A DNA stretch of 64,000 nt from Microbulbifer halophilus (GCF_026183675.1 NZ_JAPIVK010000003.1:130407-194406); one strand, 5' to 3'. Shown: positions 40,187 to 50,070, counted from the stretch's first letter. Program-made: numbers and translations. The notes: a model not told the origin generated them from the letters alone.

Positions 40187-40891
40187 TCAGTTGAATACCC
40201 CGGCCAGCAGCGGCAGCGCGATCGCCGTCAGCGCCCCGCACAGCCCCATCGCCAGCGCCGCGAAGGCGCCGCACAGGGCGCTGATTTCCAGTGCGCGCGC
40301 GGTGCCTATCGCGTGCGCGTTGATCCCCAGGGCGAAGCCGATTACGCGGTGGTCGCGGATTTCCAGCCGGTGCAGCAGCGGCGGTCCCAGCACCGCGCCC
40401 ACGACACCGGTGAAGAGGACGATACCGACGGTGAGGCTCTGTGCCGCGTGTATCTTGTCGGCCACGGCCAGCGCCACGGGCGTGGTCACGGACTTGCCGG
40501 CCAGTGCCAGCAGCGCCGGCTCCGTCGCCCCCGCCAGCAATGCAATCAGTATCGCCACCACCGGTGCCAGCGCGGCGCCGACCACCAGGGTCACCGCCAG
40601 CGGCCAGCCGGCGCGGCGAATGATGCCCAGGTTCTGTTTCAGGGGCACCGCCAGCGCCACCACCGCCGGGCCCAGCAGCGCGTAGAGCAGTCCGCTGGCC
40701 CGCTGGTAGTCGGGGTAGTCGATATCCAGGCTCCACAGTACCGCCGCCACCATTGCACTGGCGCCGACGATCGGGTGCAGCAGGGTGGTGCCGCTGCGGC
40801 GGTAGAGCATCAGGCCAAACAGGAAGGCGACTGCGTTCAGCGGCAGTACCAGCAGCGGGCTGTGCAGCAGTTGCTCGAGTTGTTCAGCCAT
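40187..40891 (-). CDS. lrgB: LrgB/CidB family membrane protein
   Basis: 234-residue polytopic protein of the LrgB family, paired with LrgA; such pairs are described as holin/antiholin-like or as pyruvate/glycolate-type transporters. Segments seen are GPAVVALAVPLKQNLGIIRR, SVTTPVALAVADKI and LGINAHAIGTARALE, all diagnostic. The ATG overlaps the end of lrgA by 8 bases, so the two are coupled. The pair lies between rsd and dsbB, which are adjacent in Pseudomonas as I recall, so lrgAB may be an insertion here. Confidence 0.92.
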   Translation of the reverse strand: MAEQLEQLLHSPLLVLPLNAVAFLFGLMLYRRSGTTLLHPIVGASAMVAAVLWSLDIDYPDYQRASGLLYALLGPAVVALAVPLKQNLGIIRRAGWPLAVTLVVGAALAPVVAILIALLAGATEPALLALAGKSVTTPVALAVADKIHAAQSLTVGIVLFTGVVGAVLGPPLLHRLEIRDHRVIGFALGINAHAIGTARALEISALCGAFAALAMGLCGALTAIALPLLAGVFN

Positions 40892-41270
40892 CGCCGCGCT
40901 CCCCGCCCCCGTCGCGCAGCAGTTTTTTAAGCAGCAGTGCGCAGAGGGTGAAACTCAGCAGGGTGCCGACCGTGGTTGCGGCCAGGATGGCGAGCCAATC
41001 GGTGGCGTCGAGATGGCGCAGGAAGAAGACGCCCGTCGCGGCGGGCAGGAACAGCAGCGCCAGCAGGCGTAGCAATTGGCTGCTCACCAGCGCCAGGCCC
41101 CGCGGCACGCTGCCGTAGATCATCAGGCCGGCGAGCAACAACAGCATGCCCACCACCGGGCCGGGCACCGGCAGCGACAGGCGATCGCTGAGGAGGTCGC
41201 CCAGCAGGCTGCAGCCCAGCAGAATCGCGGCGCCGCCGAGCCAGTGTGCTATCGGTCGAAATGCTTCCAT
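40884..41270 (-). CDS. lrgA: LrgA/CidA family membrane protein
   Basis: 128-residue four-TM partner of LrgB. LPVPGPVVGMLLLLAGL is the family core, then LFLPAATGVFFLRHLDAT. ATG 41270 starts MEAFRPIAHWLGG. The gene precedes and overlaps lrgB. A 64-base gap separates it from dsbB on the same strand, so a longer transcript is possible. Confidence 0.92.
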   Translation of the reverse strand: MEAFRPIAHWLGGAAILLGCSLLGDLLSDRLSLPVPGPVVGMLLLLAGLMIYGSVPRGLALVSSQLLRLLALLFLPAATGVFFLRHLDATDWLAILAATTVGTLLSFTLCALLLKKLLRDGGGERGDG

Positions 41271-41334
41271 TCTATGCCGTGGGCGGTTTTGTGGGACCGG
41301 CCGCACCGGCCTGTGCCGGTGCAGCCCCGTCGGG

Positions 41335-41826
41335 TCAATATCTGCGGAATGCCTGCCAGACGCCGAACACGATCAGGCCGGCGAAACCTACCGCGGCCCA
41401 GGCGGGGATCGTCAGGCCCAGCCAGGTCCACTGCACCTCGGCACAGTTGCCGTCACCGGTGAGCATCGTCTTGACCACTTCCGCCAGTGGGAAGGCGTCG
41501 AGCATGTAGGTGATTCCCGGGCCGCAGGCCGGCACCTGGTCTTCGGGCAGACTCTGCAGCCAAAGCTGGCGGCCGGAAAAATACAGGCCGCCCATGGCCC
41601 ACAGGGATACCAGCAGGCCGTAGATGCGCCGGCCGATAGTGGCCGGGCTGTGCAGGAAGGCGATCAGCGAGACCAGCCCCACTCCCAACAGCATCACCCG
41701 CTGGGTAATACACAGTGGGCAGGGCTCCAGCCCCTTTACATATTCGAGATAGAAGGCGGCGCCGAGCAGGAAGATCACGGCGAGAAAAACCAGCAGAAAG
41801 GTAACACGCGGGTTGGGTAGGCTCAT
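41335..41826 (-). CDS. dsbB: Disulfide bond formation protein DsbB (paralogue B)
   Basis: 163-residue four-TM quinone-linked oxidase of DsbA. Both essential cysteine pairs are in the expected loops: EPCPLCITQR near residue 35 and, in the second periplasmic loop, PACGPGITYML with GDGNCAEVQW. Length and topology are canonical (E. coli 176). It corresponds in position to a second DsbB-type gene near algQ in Pseudomonas. Together with the divergent copy at 23066 the window carries two DsbB proteins. Confidence 0.95.
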   Translation of the reverse strand: MSLPNPRVTFLLVFLAVIFLLGAAFYLEYVKGLEPCPLCITQRVMLLGVGLVSLIAFLHSPATIGRRIYGLLVSLWAMGGLYFSGRQLWLQSLPEDQVPACGPGITYMLDAFPLAEVVKTMLTGDGNCAEVQWTWLGLTIPAWAAVGFAGLIVFGVWQAFRRY

Positions 41827-41842
41827 GGTTTATTGGATCCTG

Positions 41843-42442
41843 CTATTTATTTCCAACTGGGTAGTGCTGCCGAAATCGGGCGGCTTCGCGATTCAGGTCG
41901 GTCAGCAGCCATTCGAAATTCTCGTGCAGTGCGCTGTCGGCAGCGCGCAGCTCCGGCAGCGTCTCCTGCAGCGGTACCGGGCGGCGCAGCCGCTGGCCCA
42001 CGCGCTCGAGGGTGCGCCGGATCACGGTCGGGTCGCCGTAGCTTTCGAGCAGCCTGTATTCCTCGGCGCGCTGCATGAATGTCAGCGCGCGGGGCGGAAT
42101 ATACCGGCTGCGGGCGTGAAAGTCCCGCCAGCATTGGTCACAGAATGCCTGAAGCGGTTGCGGGTGCCAGTGGGGCCACTGGCGGTTGAGCAGGTGATCG
42201 AACCAGATATCCAGCACTATACCGGCGTAGCGGCGCCATTGTGGGTCGAGCAGGGTGAGGGAATCGCGATAGGCGGGGTGGTCGTCGGTGGTGGCGTCGA
42301 TACGCCGGTGCAGGTGGATTCCCGCCTCGATGGCCGCCGGTCGCTCGCCGCGCAGCGGGCCCTTGACGAAATCGCCCAGCAGCCCGCCCAGGCGCCAGTC
42401 CGGGTCGGGGCCGGACAGCAACAGGTGGGCGAGATAGTTCAT
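41843..42442 (-). CDS. acpH: Acyl carrier protein phosphodiesterase (AcpH)
   Basis: 199-residue DUF479-family protein that removes the 4'-phosphopantetheine arm from ACP. It starts MNYLAHLLLSGPDPDWRLGG with LLGDFVKGPL, then GIHLHRRIDATTDDHP; these His and Asp residues form the metal-binding HD-like site. DIWFDHLLNRQW and the C-terminal helices are typical, and length matches E. coli AcpH (193). It lies 16 bases upstream of dsbB on the same strand. Confidence 0.92.
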   Translation of the reverse strand: MNYLAHLLLSGPDPDWRLGGLLGDFVKGPLRGERPAAIEAGIHLHRRIDATTDDHPAYRDSLTLLDPQWRRYAGIVLDIWFDHLLNRQWPHWHPQPLQAFCDQCWRDFHARSRYIPPRALTFMQRAEEYRLLESYGDPTVIRRTLERVGQRLRRPVPLQETLPELRAADSALHENFEWLLTDLNREAARFRQHYPVGNK

Positions 42443-42451
42443 GGATTTTCC

Positions 42452-42475
42452 CTGTAGGAGCCTGCTTGCAGGCGA
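42452..42475. repeat. GTAGGAGCCTGCTTGCAGGCGA palindrome
   Basis: Short hairpin (GCCTGC/GCAGGC) directly upstream of acpH. A related copy, TAGTAGCCTGCTTGCAGGT, lies at 16647-16666 upstream of argB. The motif resembles a common proteobacterial intergenic repeat. Confidence 0.6.
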
Positions 42476-42550
42476 ATATCCTCGGCGCAGTACCGCGCCC
42501 GGCCCTGATAGCTTTGTGTAAGTTTCCAGGCGGGCTCTCTGCGCGGTTAC

Positions 42551-44131
42551 CTACCGCTGGCAGAAAATATACTGCGCATAGTACTGGCCGAGAAAATCCT
42601 CGAAAGTTCCCGTGTCCGCGTCCTCGACTTCCCGCTGCGCGCGCAGGGATTCCGCGGCCAGGTCGGCGAAGCGCTGTTGTTCGGCGGCGTCCAGCGGGCG
42701 CTCGATAAAGTAGCGACGGTGTTCCTCGGCCTTGTCCTGGGCCCACTGGAAAAAGCCCTGGCCGCGGCTTTCCATCTCGGCGAGTATCTGCGCCGCCGGT
42801 GTCGGCGCCTCGCCGTGGATCTTGGCCCGCTGATCCTCGACGGCGCGCCGGTAGTCGTCACCGTCCCAGGCCGTGTCCAGCAGTTCCGCGATCGGCGCCA
42901 TTTCGTCGAGCAGTTGTTCGGCCCAGTCGGTAAGTTTGCGCTCACCGCCGTTGTGGATCAGTTGCAGTTCCGGATCGCGGCCGCGGTAGACGATGCGGTC
43001 CTGGTTTTCCCGGGTTGCGCGGTCGTCGGCGTCGTCGGTCTTGGGGCTGGGTTCCAGCAGGCAGTGCAGCAGGAAGCTGTCGAGGAAGCGCATCTGCTGC
43101 GCGTCGATACCTTGGGGTGCGAAGGGATTCAGGTCGAGGCAGCGCACCTCGATATATTCCACACCGCGGTTGTCCAGCGCCGACAGCGCCGTCTCGCCCA
43201 TCTGCGCCGGGTTCTTGGGCCGGATGGGTGAGTAGAATTCATTCTCGATCTGCAGCAGGCCGGTGTTGAGCTGTTGGTAGTGGCCTTCCGCATCCTTCAC
43301 GCCCCGCTGGTGGTAGGGGCCGTAAGGGGTGCTGATGGCGGAGCAGAGGGTCGACAGGTAGCTGGGCAGATCGTTGTAGCAGACGATCAGCGTCTGCTGT
43401 GCGTCGCTGTTGTAGCCCAGGTCGCCCATGCGCAGGGAAGTAGCGTGGGGTGCGTAGAGGCTGCGGGTGTCGCCGAACGGTTCCAGCCTGTGTTCGCGGC
43501 CCTCGACGAAGGTACCGCACACCGCCGGTGCGGCGCCGAACAGGTGGATCAGCAGCCAGTAGTGGCGGCGGAAATTACGGATCAGGTCGAAGTAGCGGCG
43601 GGTCTTGAAGTCGCCCAGGTTTTCGCTGCTGCCCTCGCGCTCGTGCAGCCACTTCCAGAAGTCGTCTGACAGGGAGAAGTTGTAGTGAATGCCGGCGATG
43701 GTCTGCATGGCGCGGCCGTAGCGCAGCCCCAGTCCCAGGCGGTACACGGTTTTCATGGCGCCGCTGTGGGAGCTGCCGAAGCGCGCCACCGGGATGTCGC
43801 GATCCTCGCCGAGGCGGCAGGGCATGCTGTTGACCCACAGCCGCTCGTCGCCGATCTGGCTGTAGGTGTAGCGGTGGATGCCGTCGAGGATGTCCAGCGC
43901 GGCCTCCGGCGTCTCCACCGGCGGCGTGATGAATTCCAGCAGCGCCTCGGAGAAGTCGGTGGTGATGTAGTCGTGGGTCAGCGGCGAGCCGAGCTTTTCG
44001 CCGTGGGGCGTCTGCGCCAGGGCGCCGTCGGGGGCGACCCGCAGGCTCTCCTTCTCGATACCGCGGCGAATGCCCTTCAGCAACTGCAGCGATTGCGGCC
44101 GGGACAATGCGGCCAGGTGGGGATTGGGCAC
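42551..44131 (-). CDS. gshA: Glutamate-cysteine ligase
   Basis: 526-residue proteobacterial-type gamma-glutamylcysteine synthetase, first step of glutathione synthesis. It starts (GTG) MPNPHLAALSRPQSLQLLKG and has GIEKESLRV, HDYITTDFSEALLEFITPP, GMHYNFS-type AGIHYNFSLSDDFW and YIEVRCLDLNPFAPQGI. Length equals E. coli GshA (518) closely. In the neighbourhood acpH follows and a proline/glutamate-rich small gene precedes. Works with ggt at 24974 in glutathione turnover. Confidence 0.96.
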   Translation of the reverse strand: MPNPHLAALSRPQSLQLLKGIRRGIEKESLRVAPDGALAQTPHGEKLGSPLTHDYITTDFSEALLEFITPPVETPEAALDILDGIHRYTYSQIGDERLWVNSMPCRLGEDRDIPVARFGSSHSGAMKTVYRLGLGLRYGRAMQTIAGIHYNFSLSDDFWKWLHEREGSSENLGDFKTRRYFDLIRNFRRHYWLLIHLFGAAPAVCGTFVEGREHRLEPFGDTRSLYAPHATSLRMGDLGYNSDAQQTLIVCYNDLPSYLSTLCSAISTPYGPYHQRGVKDAEGHYQQLNTGLLQIENEFYSPIRPKNPAQMGETALSALDNRGVEYIEVRCLDLNPFAPQGIDAQQMRFLDSFLLHCLLEPSPKTDDADDRATRENQDRIVYRGRDPELQLIHNGGERKLTDWAEQLLDEMAPIAELLDTAWDGDDYRRAVEDQRAKIHGEAPTPAAQILAEMESRGQGFFQWAQDKAEEHRRYFIERPLDAAEQQRFADLAAESLRAQREVEDADTGTFEDFLGQYYAQYIFCQR

Positions 44132-44205
44132 TCGTTACTCCTTGCTCGCGGTTGCCGCGCCTTGGTCGGGCTCAGAGAGCCCATATGGGGGCGGCCGCCA
44201 CATTC

Positions 44206-44673
44206 TCAACCGGCTTCGGGCACGGCCTTCCGTTCCGCTTCATCCCCTTCCGCTTCGTCTGGCCGGTCGGGTTCGATTTCCGGCGGCTCCTCGGGGGTGT
44301 ATTCGGGCTGCTCCTCCGGCGGCGTTTCCGGCACCGGTTCCGGCGTCACTTCCGGGTTCTGTTCCGGCGGTGTCTCCGGCGGGTAATTGGGCTCGATCTC
44401 CGGGTCGCCCGGGGCACTTTCGGTTTGTGCCAGCAGTTCTCTGTCCGCCAGTGCCTCTTGCGGCACGATCGGCTGGCGCTTGGGGTTCAGCTCGCACTGC
44501 AGCAGCTCGATGCGCAGGCTCACATCGCGGGTGTTGGCCTCGAACATCTGGTTGATGGCGACGTCTTTGTGCTCGCTGCGAAACAGCTTGGCGGCGTCGC
44601 GGCCATCGAACCATTCGTTGCTTTTGCTCAGGAACTGTTTGTGCTGGTTGGTCAGCACGTAGACGTGATTCAT
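44206..44673 (-). CDS. Hypothetical protein with Pro/Glu-rich repeat tail
   Basis: 155 residues, not recognised as a named family. Residues 1-75 are a compact soluble-looking segment (MNHVYVLTNQHKQFLSKSNEW, DGRDAAKLF, DVSLRIELLQCELN). Residues 90-150 are a tract of short Pro-Glu units (PEVTPEPVPETPPEEQPEYT), likely extended and disordered. No signal peptide is evident, so a cytosolic location is inferred. The repeat tract is unlike TonB because no TM segment precedes it. ATG 44673 is chosen over an in-frame upstream ATG 12 bases higher. It is on the same strand as gshA, 74 bases upstream. Confidence 0.65.
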   Translation of the reverse strand: MNHVYVLTNQHKQFLSKSNEWFDGRDAAKLFRSEHKDVAINQMFEANTRDVSLRIELLQCELNPKRQPIVPQEALADRELLAQTESAPGDPEIEPNYPPETPPEQNPEVTPEPVPETPPEEQPEYTPEEPPEIEPDRPDEAEGDEAERKAVPEAG

Positions 44674-44768
44674 GCGGCAGGACAACTTTGATGCTGTAAC
44701 ACCGGGGCAGTGTAGCGATGGCGGCTGTGAGGCTCAAGATGGGGGCGCAGGGGGCTGGCCGCGGCTCT

Positions 44769-44850
44769 CGGATTCCGGCGCTACGCGCCTCCATCCGGGC
44801 TACGCATGGGGGAATGGCGTAGCCCAGATGGAGCGCAGCGGAATCCGGGA
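44769..44850. repeat. GTAGCCCGGATGGAGCGCAGCGGAATCCGG inverted-repeat element
   Basis: Imperfect inverted repeat: left arm 44769-44805 (CGGATTCCGGCGC...GGGCTACGC) and right arm 44817-44847 (GCGTAGCCC...GGAATCCG) around 11 bases. This is a well-known type of dispersed intergenic repeat in proteobacteria. It lies just past the end of maeB. Confidence 0.75.
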
Positions 44851-44872
44851 ATCCCGGACTCCGGGCAGCGCG

Positions 44873-46126
<1,254 letters not shown>

Positions 46127-46503
46127 CTCGAAATAATTCTCTTTGGTGCTGCGGGGAAGCCTTCTGTGTGCTCCGCCCTGGTTACTGCGGGGGCGGAGAG
46201 AATAACCGGAGCGGTTGTGGCTCACAAGGCCAAAAAACGGGCGGAGCCGTTAATTTCTACTAATTTCGATGGAGAATTCGGAGTCCGCAGCAACAAAGAA
46301 GCGCTTATTTTGTGGAAACCGGGATGTGTATTTCGCACTCCGGTCCGCCAGCCAGCCTTTCACTTCTATTTGTGCGCCTTGCCAATCGCGCCGGTCGAGC
46401 TGGCCAGAATCCCGTCCCCGGCGCCCGTAAAATCAGGCACAAAAAAAGGCACCGCGGGAAACCCGGGGTGCCTTTCTGGCTCGCTTGAGAGCAGTCGCAG
46501 CGC
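46127..46503. other. Intergenic stretch between maeB and rpmE
   Basis: 377 bases. The right end holds the rpmE terminator (46440-46476). The left end must hold the maeB promoter and ribosome-binding site. I see no gene and no known leader RNA in the AT-richer middle (about 46245-46330). Confidence 0.5.
46440..46476 (-). terminator. Intrinsic terminator of rpmE
   Basis: Read on the minus strand: AAAGGCACC...GGTGCCTTT stem with T7, 28 bases after the rpmE stop. Confidence 0.85.
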
Positions 46504-46719
46504 TTATTTGCCGCCGATACGGCTGCCGAAGCGCTTCTTGAAGCGGTCCACGCGTCCGCCGGTGGTCGCTTCGCGCTGCTTGCCGGTGTAGAACGGGTGG
46601 CACTGTGCGCACACATCCAATTGGAAATCCTTGCCCAGGGTGGAGCGGGTCTGGACCACGTTGCCGCAGGAGCAGGTGGCGGTAACCTCGGTGTACTTCG
46701 GATGGATATCTGTTTTCAT
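46504..46719 (-). CDS. rpmE: 50S ribosomal protein L31 (zinc form)
   Basis: 71-residue L31. It starts [20 protein letters not shown] and has the zinc-binding cysteines CSCG near 16-18 and CAQC near 37-40, so this is the C+ form rather than the zinc-independent YkgM type. [22 protein letters not shown] is typical. Length is as in E. coli (70). It is divergent from priA, as in E. coli and Pseudomonas, with a 265-base shared region. Confidence 0.97.
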   Translation of the reverse strand: MKTDIHPKYTEVTATCSCGNVVQTRSTLGKDFQLDVCAQCHPFYTGKQREATTGGRVDRFKKRFGSRIGGK

Positions 46720-46984
46720 GATGGCCTCTTTTCGAATCCGCCACCCGATCTGTTGCCGAGCACGGAGTCGTCGTTGATACAGGAACTGCGGGAGTTCCGG
46801 GCTGTTTAAAAAGTCGGCGCATACTAATCAGATTAGCCGGGAGGATCAAGCACAATCGGGACCCGGGACGCCGATGCGAAGCCGGGAGGTTGGCGCCCCC
46901 CTCCCGAGTTTGCGGAGAGAGGGCCCGGTGGCCGGCAACTGCGCTATCATGCGCCCTTCGATCCAGCAGTACGGGGAGGGACAA

Positions 46985-49198
46985 TTGGCGAATCGCGGCG
47001 CAAATCCGGCAATTCTGCGGCTGGCGGTGCCGGTACCGCTGCGGCGCCTGTTCGACTACCTGCCCCCCGAGGGCGCGGACCCGGCCGCGCTCGCCCCCGG
47101 CCAGCGCCTGTGGGTGCCCTTCGGCGGCCGCAAGCTGGTGGCGGTGCTGGTGGATATCGTCGCCGAATCGCCGCTGGCGGAGCTCAAGCCGGCGCTGGAG
47201 CTGATCGACCGCCAGCCCCTGTTCGACGGCGCCGGCCGCGACTTCCTGCAATGGGCCGCCGACTACTACCAGGCGCCGGCCGGCGAGCTCTACGCCGCCG
47301 CGCTGCCGGTCGCCCTGCGCAAGGGCAAGCCCGCCGACCACTGGGCCGAGCAGTGGCTGCAACTGACCACCGAGGGCAAGGGGCTGCCGGAAACGGCCCT
47401 CGCCCGGGCGCCGAAACAGCAGGCGCTGCTGCAACTGCTGCTGCAGAAGGGCCCCAACAGCCGCACCCAACTGAAGGCCCTGAAGCACTCTCTCCCGGTT
47501 ATCCGCGCCCTGGCCGATCGCGGCCTAGTGGAATGGGTTGCCGGTCCCACGGTGCCGCCGCCGTTGCCCGACGCCGAACCCACGCCGCCGCCGGCGCTCA
47601 ATGACGAACAGCGCCAGGTGCTGGAGGCGATCGACGCCGAGCGCTTCTCCGTCTCATTGCTGGAAGGCACCACCGGCAGCGGCAAGACCGAGGTCTACCT
47701 GCGGTTGATGGAGCGGGTGCTGGCAATGGGCAGGCAGGCGCTGCTGCTGGTACCGGAAATCGGCCTCACGCCGCAGACACTGCGACGTATCGCCGCGCGC
47801 TTCCCGGAGCGCAGTATCGCCGCGCTGCACTCGGGGCTGGCGGATGGCGAGCGCGCCCAGGCCTGGCTGGCGGCGGCCGCCGGCCAGGCGGATATCGTCA
47901 TCGGCACCCGCTCCGCCATCTTTACCCCCCTGCCCCGCCTGGGCGCGGTGATCGTCGACGAGGAGCACGACGGCTCCTTCAAGCAGCAGGACGGCGTGCG
48001 CTATTCCGCCCGCGACCTGGCCGCGGTGCTGGGCCGCAACGCCGGCGTGCCGGTGCTGCTGGGCACGGCCACGCCGTCGCTGGAGAGCCTGCACAATGCG
48101 CTGTCCGGCCGCTACCGGCACCTGCGCCTCCGGAACCGCGCCGGCGACGCGCGCCCGCCGGAGATCAGCGTAGTGCCGACACTGGGCCAGCAACTGGACG
48201 AGGGCTTCGCGCCCCAGTCGCTGCGCCATATCGGCGAAACATTGCAGCGCGGCGAACAGGTACTGGTATTCATCAACCGGCGCGGCTATGCCCCGGCGCT
48301 GGCCTGCGATGACTGCGGCTGGCTGGCGGATTGCCCCCACTGCTCCAGCAAACTGACCATGCACCGCCGCCAGCGCCACCTGCGCTGCCACCACTGCGAC
48401 TACCGCCGGCCGCTGGTGAACAGCTGTCCCCAGTGCCACAGCCGCGCCCTGTCCGCCCTCGGCGGCGGCACCGAGCGCAGCGAGGAACTGCTGGCGCAGC
48501 GCTTCGCCGACTACCCGGTGATCCGCGTCGACCGCGACACCACCGCCAGCAAGCGGGCCCTGGACCGGCTGCTGGCGCCGGCGCGGGACGGCGAGCCCTG
48601 CCTGCTGCTGGGTACCCAGATGCTGGCCAAGGGCCACCACCTGCCGCGGGTGACGCTGGTGGTGATCCAGGATGCCGACGGCGGCCTGTTCAGTGCCGAC
48701 TTCCGCGCCCCCGAACGCACCGGCCAGTTGCTGGAACAGGTGGCGGGTCGCGCCGGGCGCGGCGACCTGGCCGGCCGGGTACTGGTGCAGAGCCGATATC
48801 CCGAGCACCCGCTGCTGCAACTGCTGCTGGAGAAAGGCTACGGCGCCTTTGCCCGGCAATTGCTGCGCGATCGCACCGTGGCCCAGTTGCCGCCGCTGCG
48901 GGCCATGGCGCTGGTGCGGGCCGAGTGCGAGGAGCCGCGTTGGGCAGAGGAATTCCTGCAGACGGCGCGGGCGCAGATGGAGGCGCTGGCGCCGCCGTCG
49001 CCGGAGCTGGCCTACCTGGGCCCGGTGCCGGCTCTGCTGGAACGCAAGTCCGGTCGCTTCCGCTTCTATGTTCAGGTCACCGCGGAAAAGCGCGGTGTAC
49101 TGCTGCCGCTGCTCGCCAGGCTATGCCAGTGGGCCGAGGGCAACCGCAACCGGCGACTGCGCTGGGCAGTGGATATGGATGCGCAGGAGTTGTCCTGA
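46985..49198 (+). CDS. priA: Primosomal replication restart helicase PriA
   Basis: 737-residue superfamily 2 3'-5' DNA helicase that reloads DnaB at repaired forks. An N-terminal fork-binding domain (LRLAVPVPLRRLFDYLPPEG) precedes Walker A GTTGSGKTEVYLRLM and the DEEH box IVDEEHDGSFKQ. The zinc region has eight cysteines: CDDCGWLADCPHC and CHHCDYRRPLVNSCPQC. Helicase motifs V/VI (GTQMLAKGHHLPRVTLV, EQVAGRAGRG) are intact. TTG 46985 is chosen because GGGGAGGG lies 5 bases upstream and gives the usual length (E. coli 732). Confidence 0.96.
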   Translation: MANRGANPAILRLAVPVPLRRLFDYLPPEGADPAALAPGQRLWVPFGGRKLVAVLVDIVAESPLAELKPALELIDRQPLFDGAGRDFLQWAADYYQAPAGELYAAALPVALRKGKPADHWAEQWLQLTTEGKGLPETALARAPKQQALLQLLLQKGPNSRTQLKALKHSLPVIRALADRGLVEWVAGPTVPPPLPDAEPTPPPALNDEQRQVLEAIDAERFSVSLLEGTTGSGKTEVYLRLMERVLAMGRQALLLVPEIGLTPQTLRRIAARFPERSIAALHSGLADGERAQAWLAAAAGQADIVIGTRSAIFTPLPRLGAVIVDEEHDGSFKQQDGVRYSARDLAAVLGRNAGVPVLLGTATPSLESLHNALSGRYRHLRLRNRAGDARPPEISVVPTLGQQLDEGFAPQSLRHIGETLQRGEQVLVFINRRGYAPALACDDCGWLADCPHCSSKLTMHRRQRHLRCHHCDYRRPLVNSCPQCHSRALSALGGGTERSEELLAQRFADYPVIRVDRDTTASKRALDRLLAPARDGEPCLLLGTQMLAKGHHLPRVTLVVIQDADGGLFSADFRAPERTGQLLEQVAGRAGRGDLAGRVLVQSRYPEHPLLQLLLEKGYGAFARQLLRDRTVAQLPPLRAMALVRAECEEPRWAEEFLQTARAQMEALAPPSPELAYLGPVPALLERKSGRFRFYVQVTAEKRGVLLPLLARLCQWAEGNRNRRLRWAVDMDAQELS

Positions 49199-49278
49199 CA
49201 GAACTTTGCGTAGGGTCCACACTGCCGCACGCCAATACGGGGACAATAGCGTTACAATTCCCCGCCCCACTGCCGATA

Positions 49279-49452
49279 CTCAAGTTTCGAGGTTTAGTTT
49301 CGGCAGCCGGGGCGGAGAGCGCCTTTCTGGGACACGCCGTGTATACGTCCCTGTAGGCTTGTCTGCGAGGTCCCTCTCGCAGACAGTCCCAGAAAGGCGC
49401 TCTCCGCCCCGGCTTGTGGCATCGAAAAGCATTTCGAATTCCGGAACTTGAG
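49279..49452. mobile_element. 174-bp MITE-like element with apparent 8-bp target duplication
   Basis: The ends CTCAAGTT (49279-49286) and AACTTGAG (49445-49452) are inverted. Directly outside them the octamer TGCCGATA occurs on both sides (49271-49278 and 49453-49460), as expected for a target-site duplication. Inside, 28-base arms 49306-49333 and 49386-49413 are exact reverse complements, and a smaller hairpin (GTCTGCGAG/CTCGCAGAC) forms the tip. No gene is encoded. It lies between priA and the SPOR gene, where argS is expected from Pseudomonas gene order. Confidence 0.8.
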
Positions 49453-49491
49453 TGCCGATAGAATACCCAGCCAGCAACAGAAGAGATTTCC

Positions 49492-50070
49492 ATGAGCCGC
49501 CGCAACGCCAGTCGTCGCAAAAACAACGCCGCGGGCAAACCCGCCTGGGTCTGGTTTGTCCTGGGCAATTTTGTCGGTGGCTTCGTCGTGTTCATGGTTT
49601 TCCTCAACGGCCTCAAGGAGGACGGCGCCTCTGCCCCCGGCCAGCACGAGACGCCGGCGCGACAGGCGGAGGAGGAATCCGATTCGCCGCGCTTCGACTT
49701 CTACACCCTGCTACAGGAAAACGAAGTGGACGTGCCGCCGCCGAAAAACCCAGAACCGGCGCGCCACAATACTCGCAAGGACGAGCCGGGCAGTCGGCCG
49801 GCCGCGGCGGCCACCGGGAGCGGGGACCAGGAATTGGTGTATATCCTGCAGGCGGCCTCCTTCCGCGACCCGGCGGAAGCGGAGAAGCTGCGCGCAAAGC
49901 TGACACTGGCCAATCTGGAAGTGCAGGTGGAAAAAGCCACCGACAGCCGCGGCACCTGGCACCGGGTGTTGATCGGCCCCTACAGCAACCGCTCCCGCAT
50001 GGCCCGGGCGCGTTCGACCCTCGCCCAGCACGAGCTGATGCCGTTGGTGCTCAAGCGCCCGGCGAACTGA
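49492..50070 (+). CDS. FtsN-like SPOR domain protein
   Basis: 192-residue bitopic inner-membrane protein. A basic N-terminus (MSRRNASRRKNN) and one TM helix (WVWFVLGNFVGGFVVFMVFL) precede a periplasmic linker with FDFYTLLQENEVDVPPPK, a short motif typical of FtsN-like proteins. The SPOR domain covers about 112-190 (YILQAASFRDPAEAEKLRAKL, WHRVLIGPYSNRS) and binds denuded septal peptidoglycan. It likely localises to the division site. In Pseudomonas the equivalent gene follows argS and precedes hslV; here argS is absent and a MITE-like element ends 39 bases before the start. Confidence 0.88.
   Translation: MSRRNASRRKNNAAGKPAWVWFVLGNFVGGFVVFMVFLNGLKEDGASAPGQHETPARQAEEESDSPRFDFYTLLQENEVDVPPPKNPEPARHNTRKDEPGSRPAAAATGSGDQELVYILQAASFRDPAEAEKLRAKLTLANLEVQVEKATDSRGTWHRVLIGPYSNRSRMARARSTLAQHELMPLVLKRPAN

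Noticed and set aside
49077-49647. Minus-strand frames through the MITE-like element
   Set aside because: They merely translate the inverted repeat and the antisense of priA and the SPOR gene.
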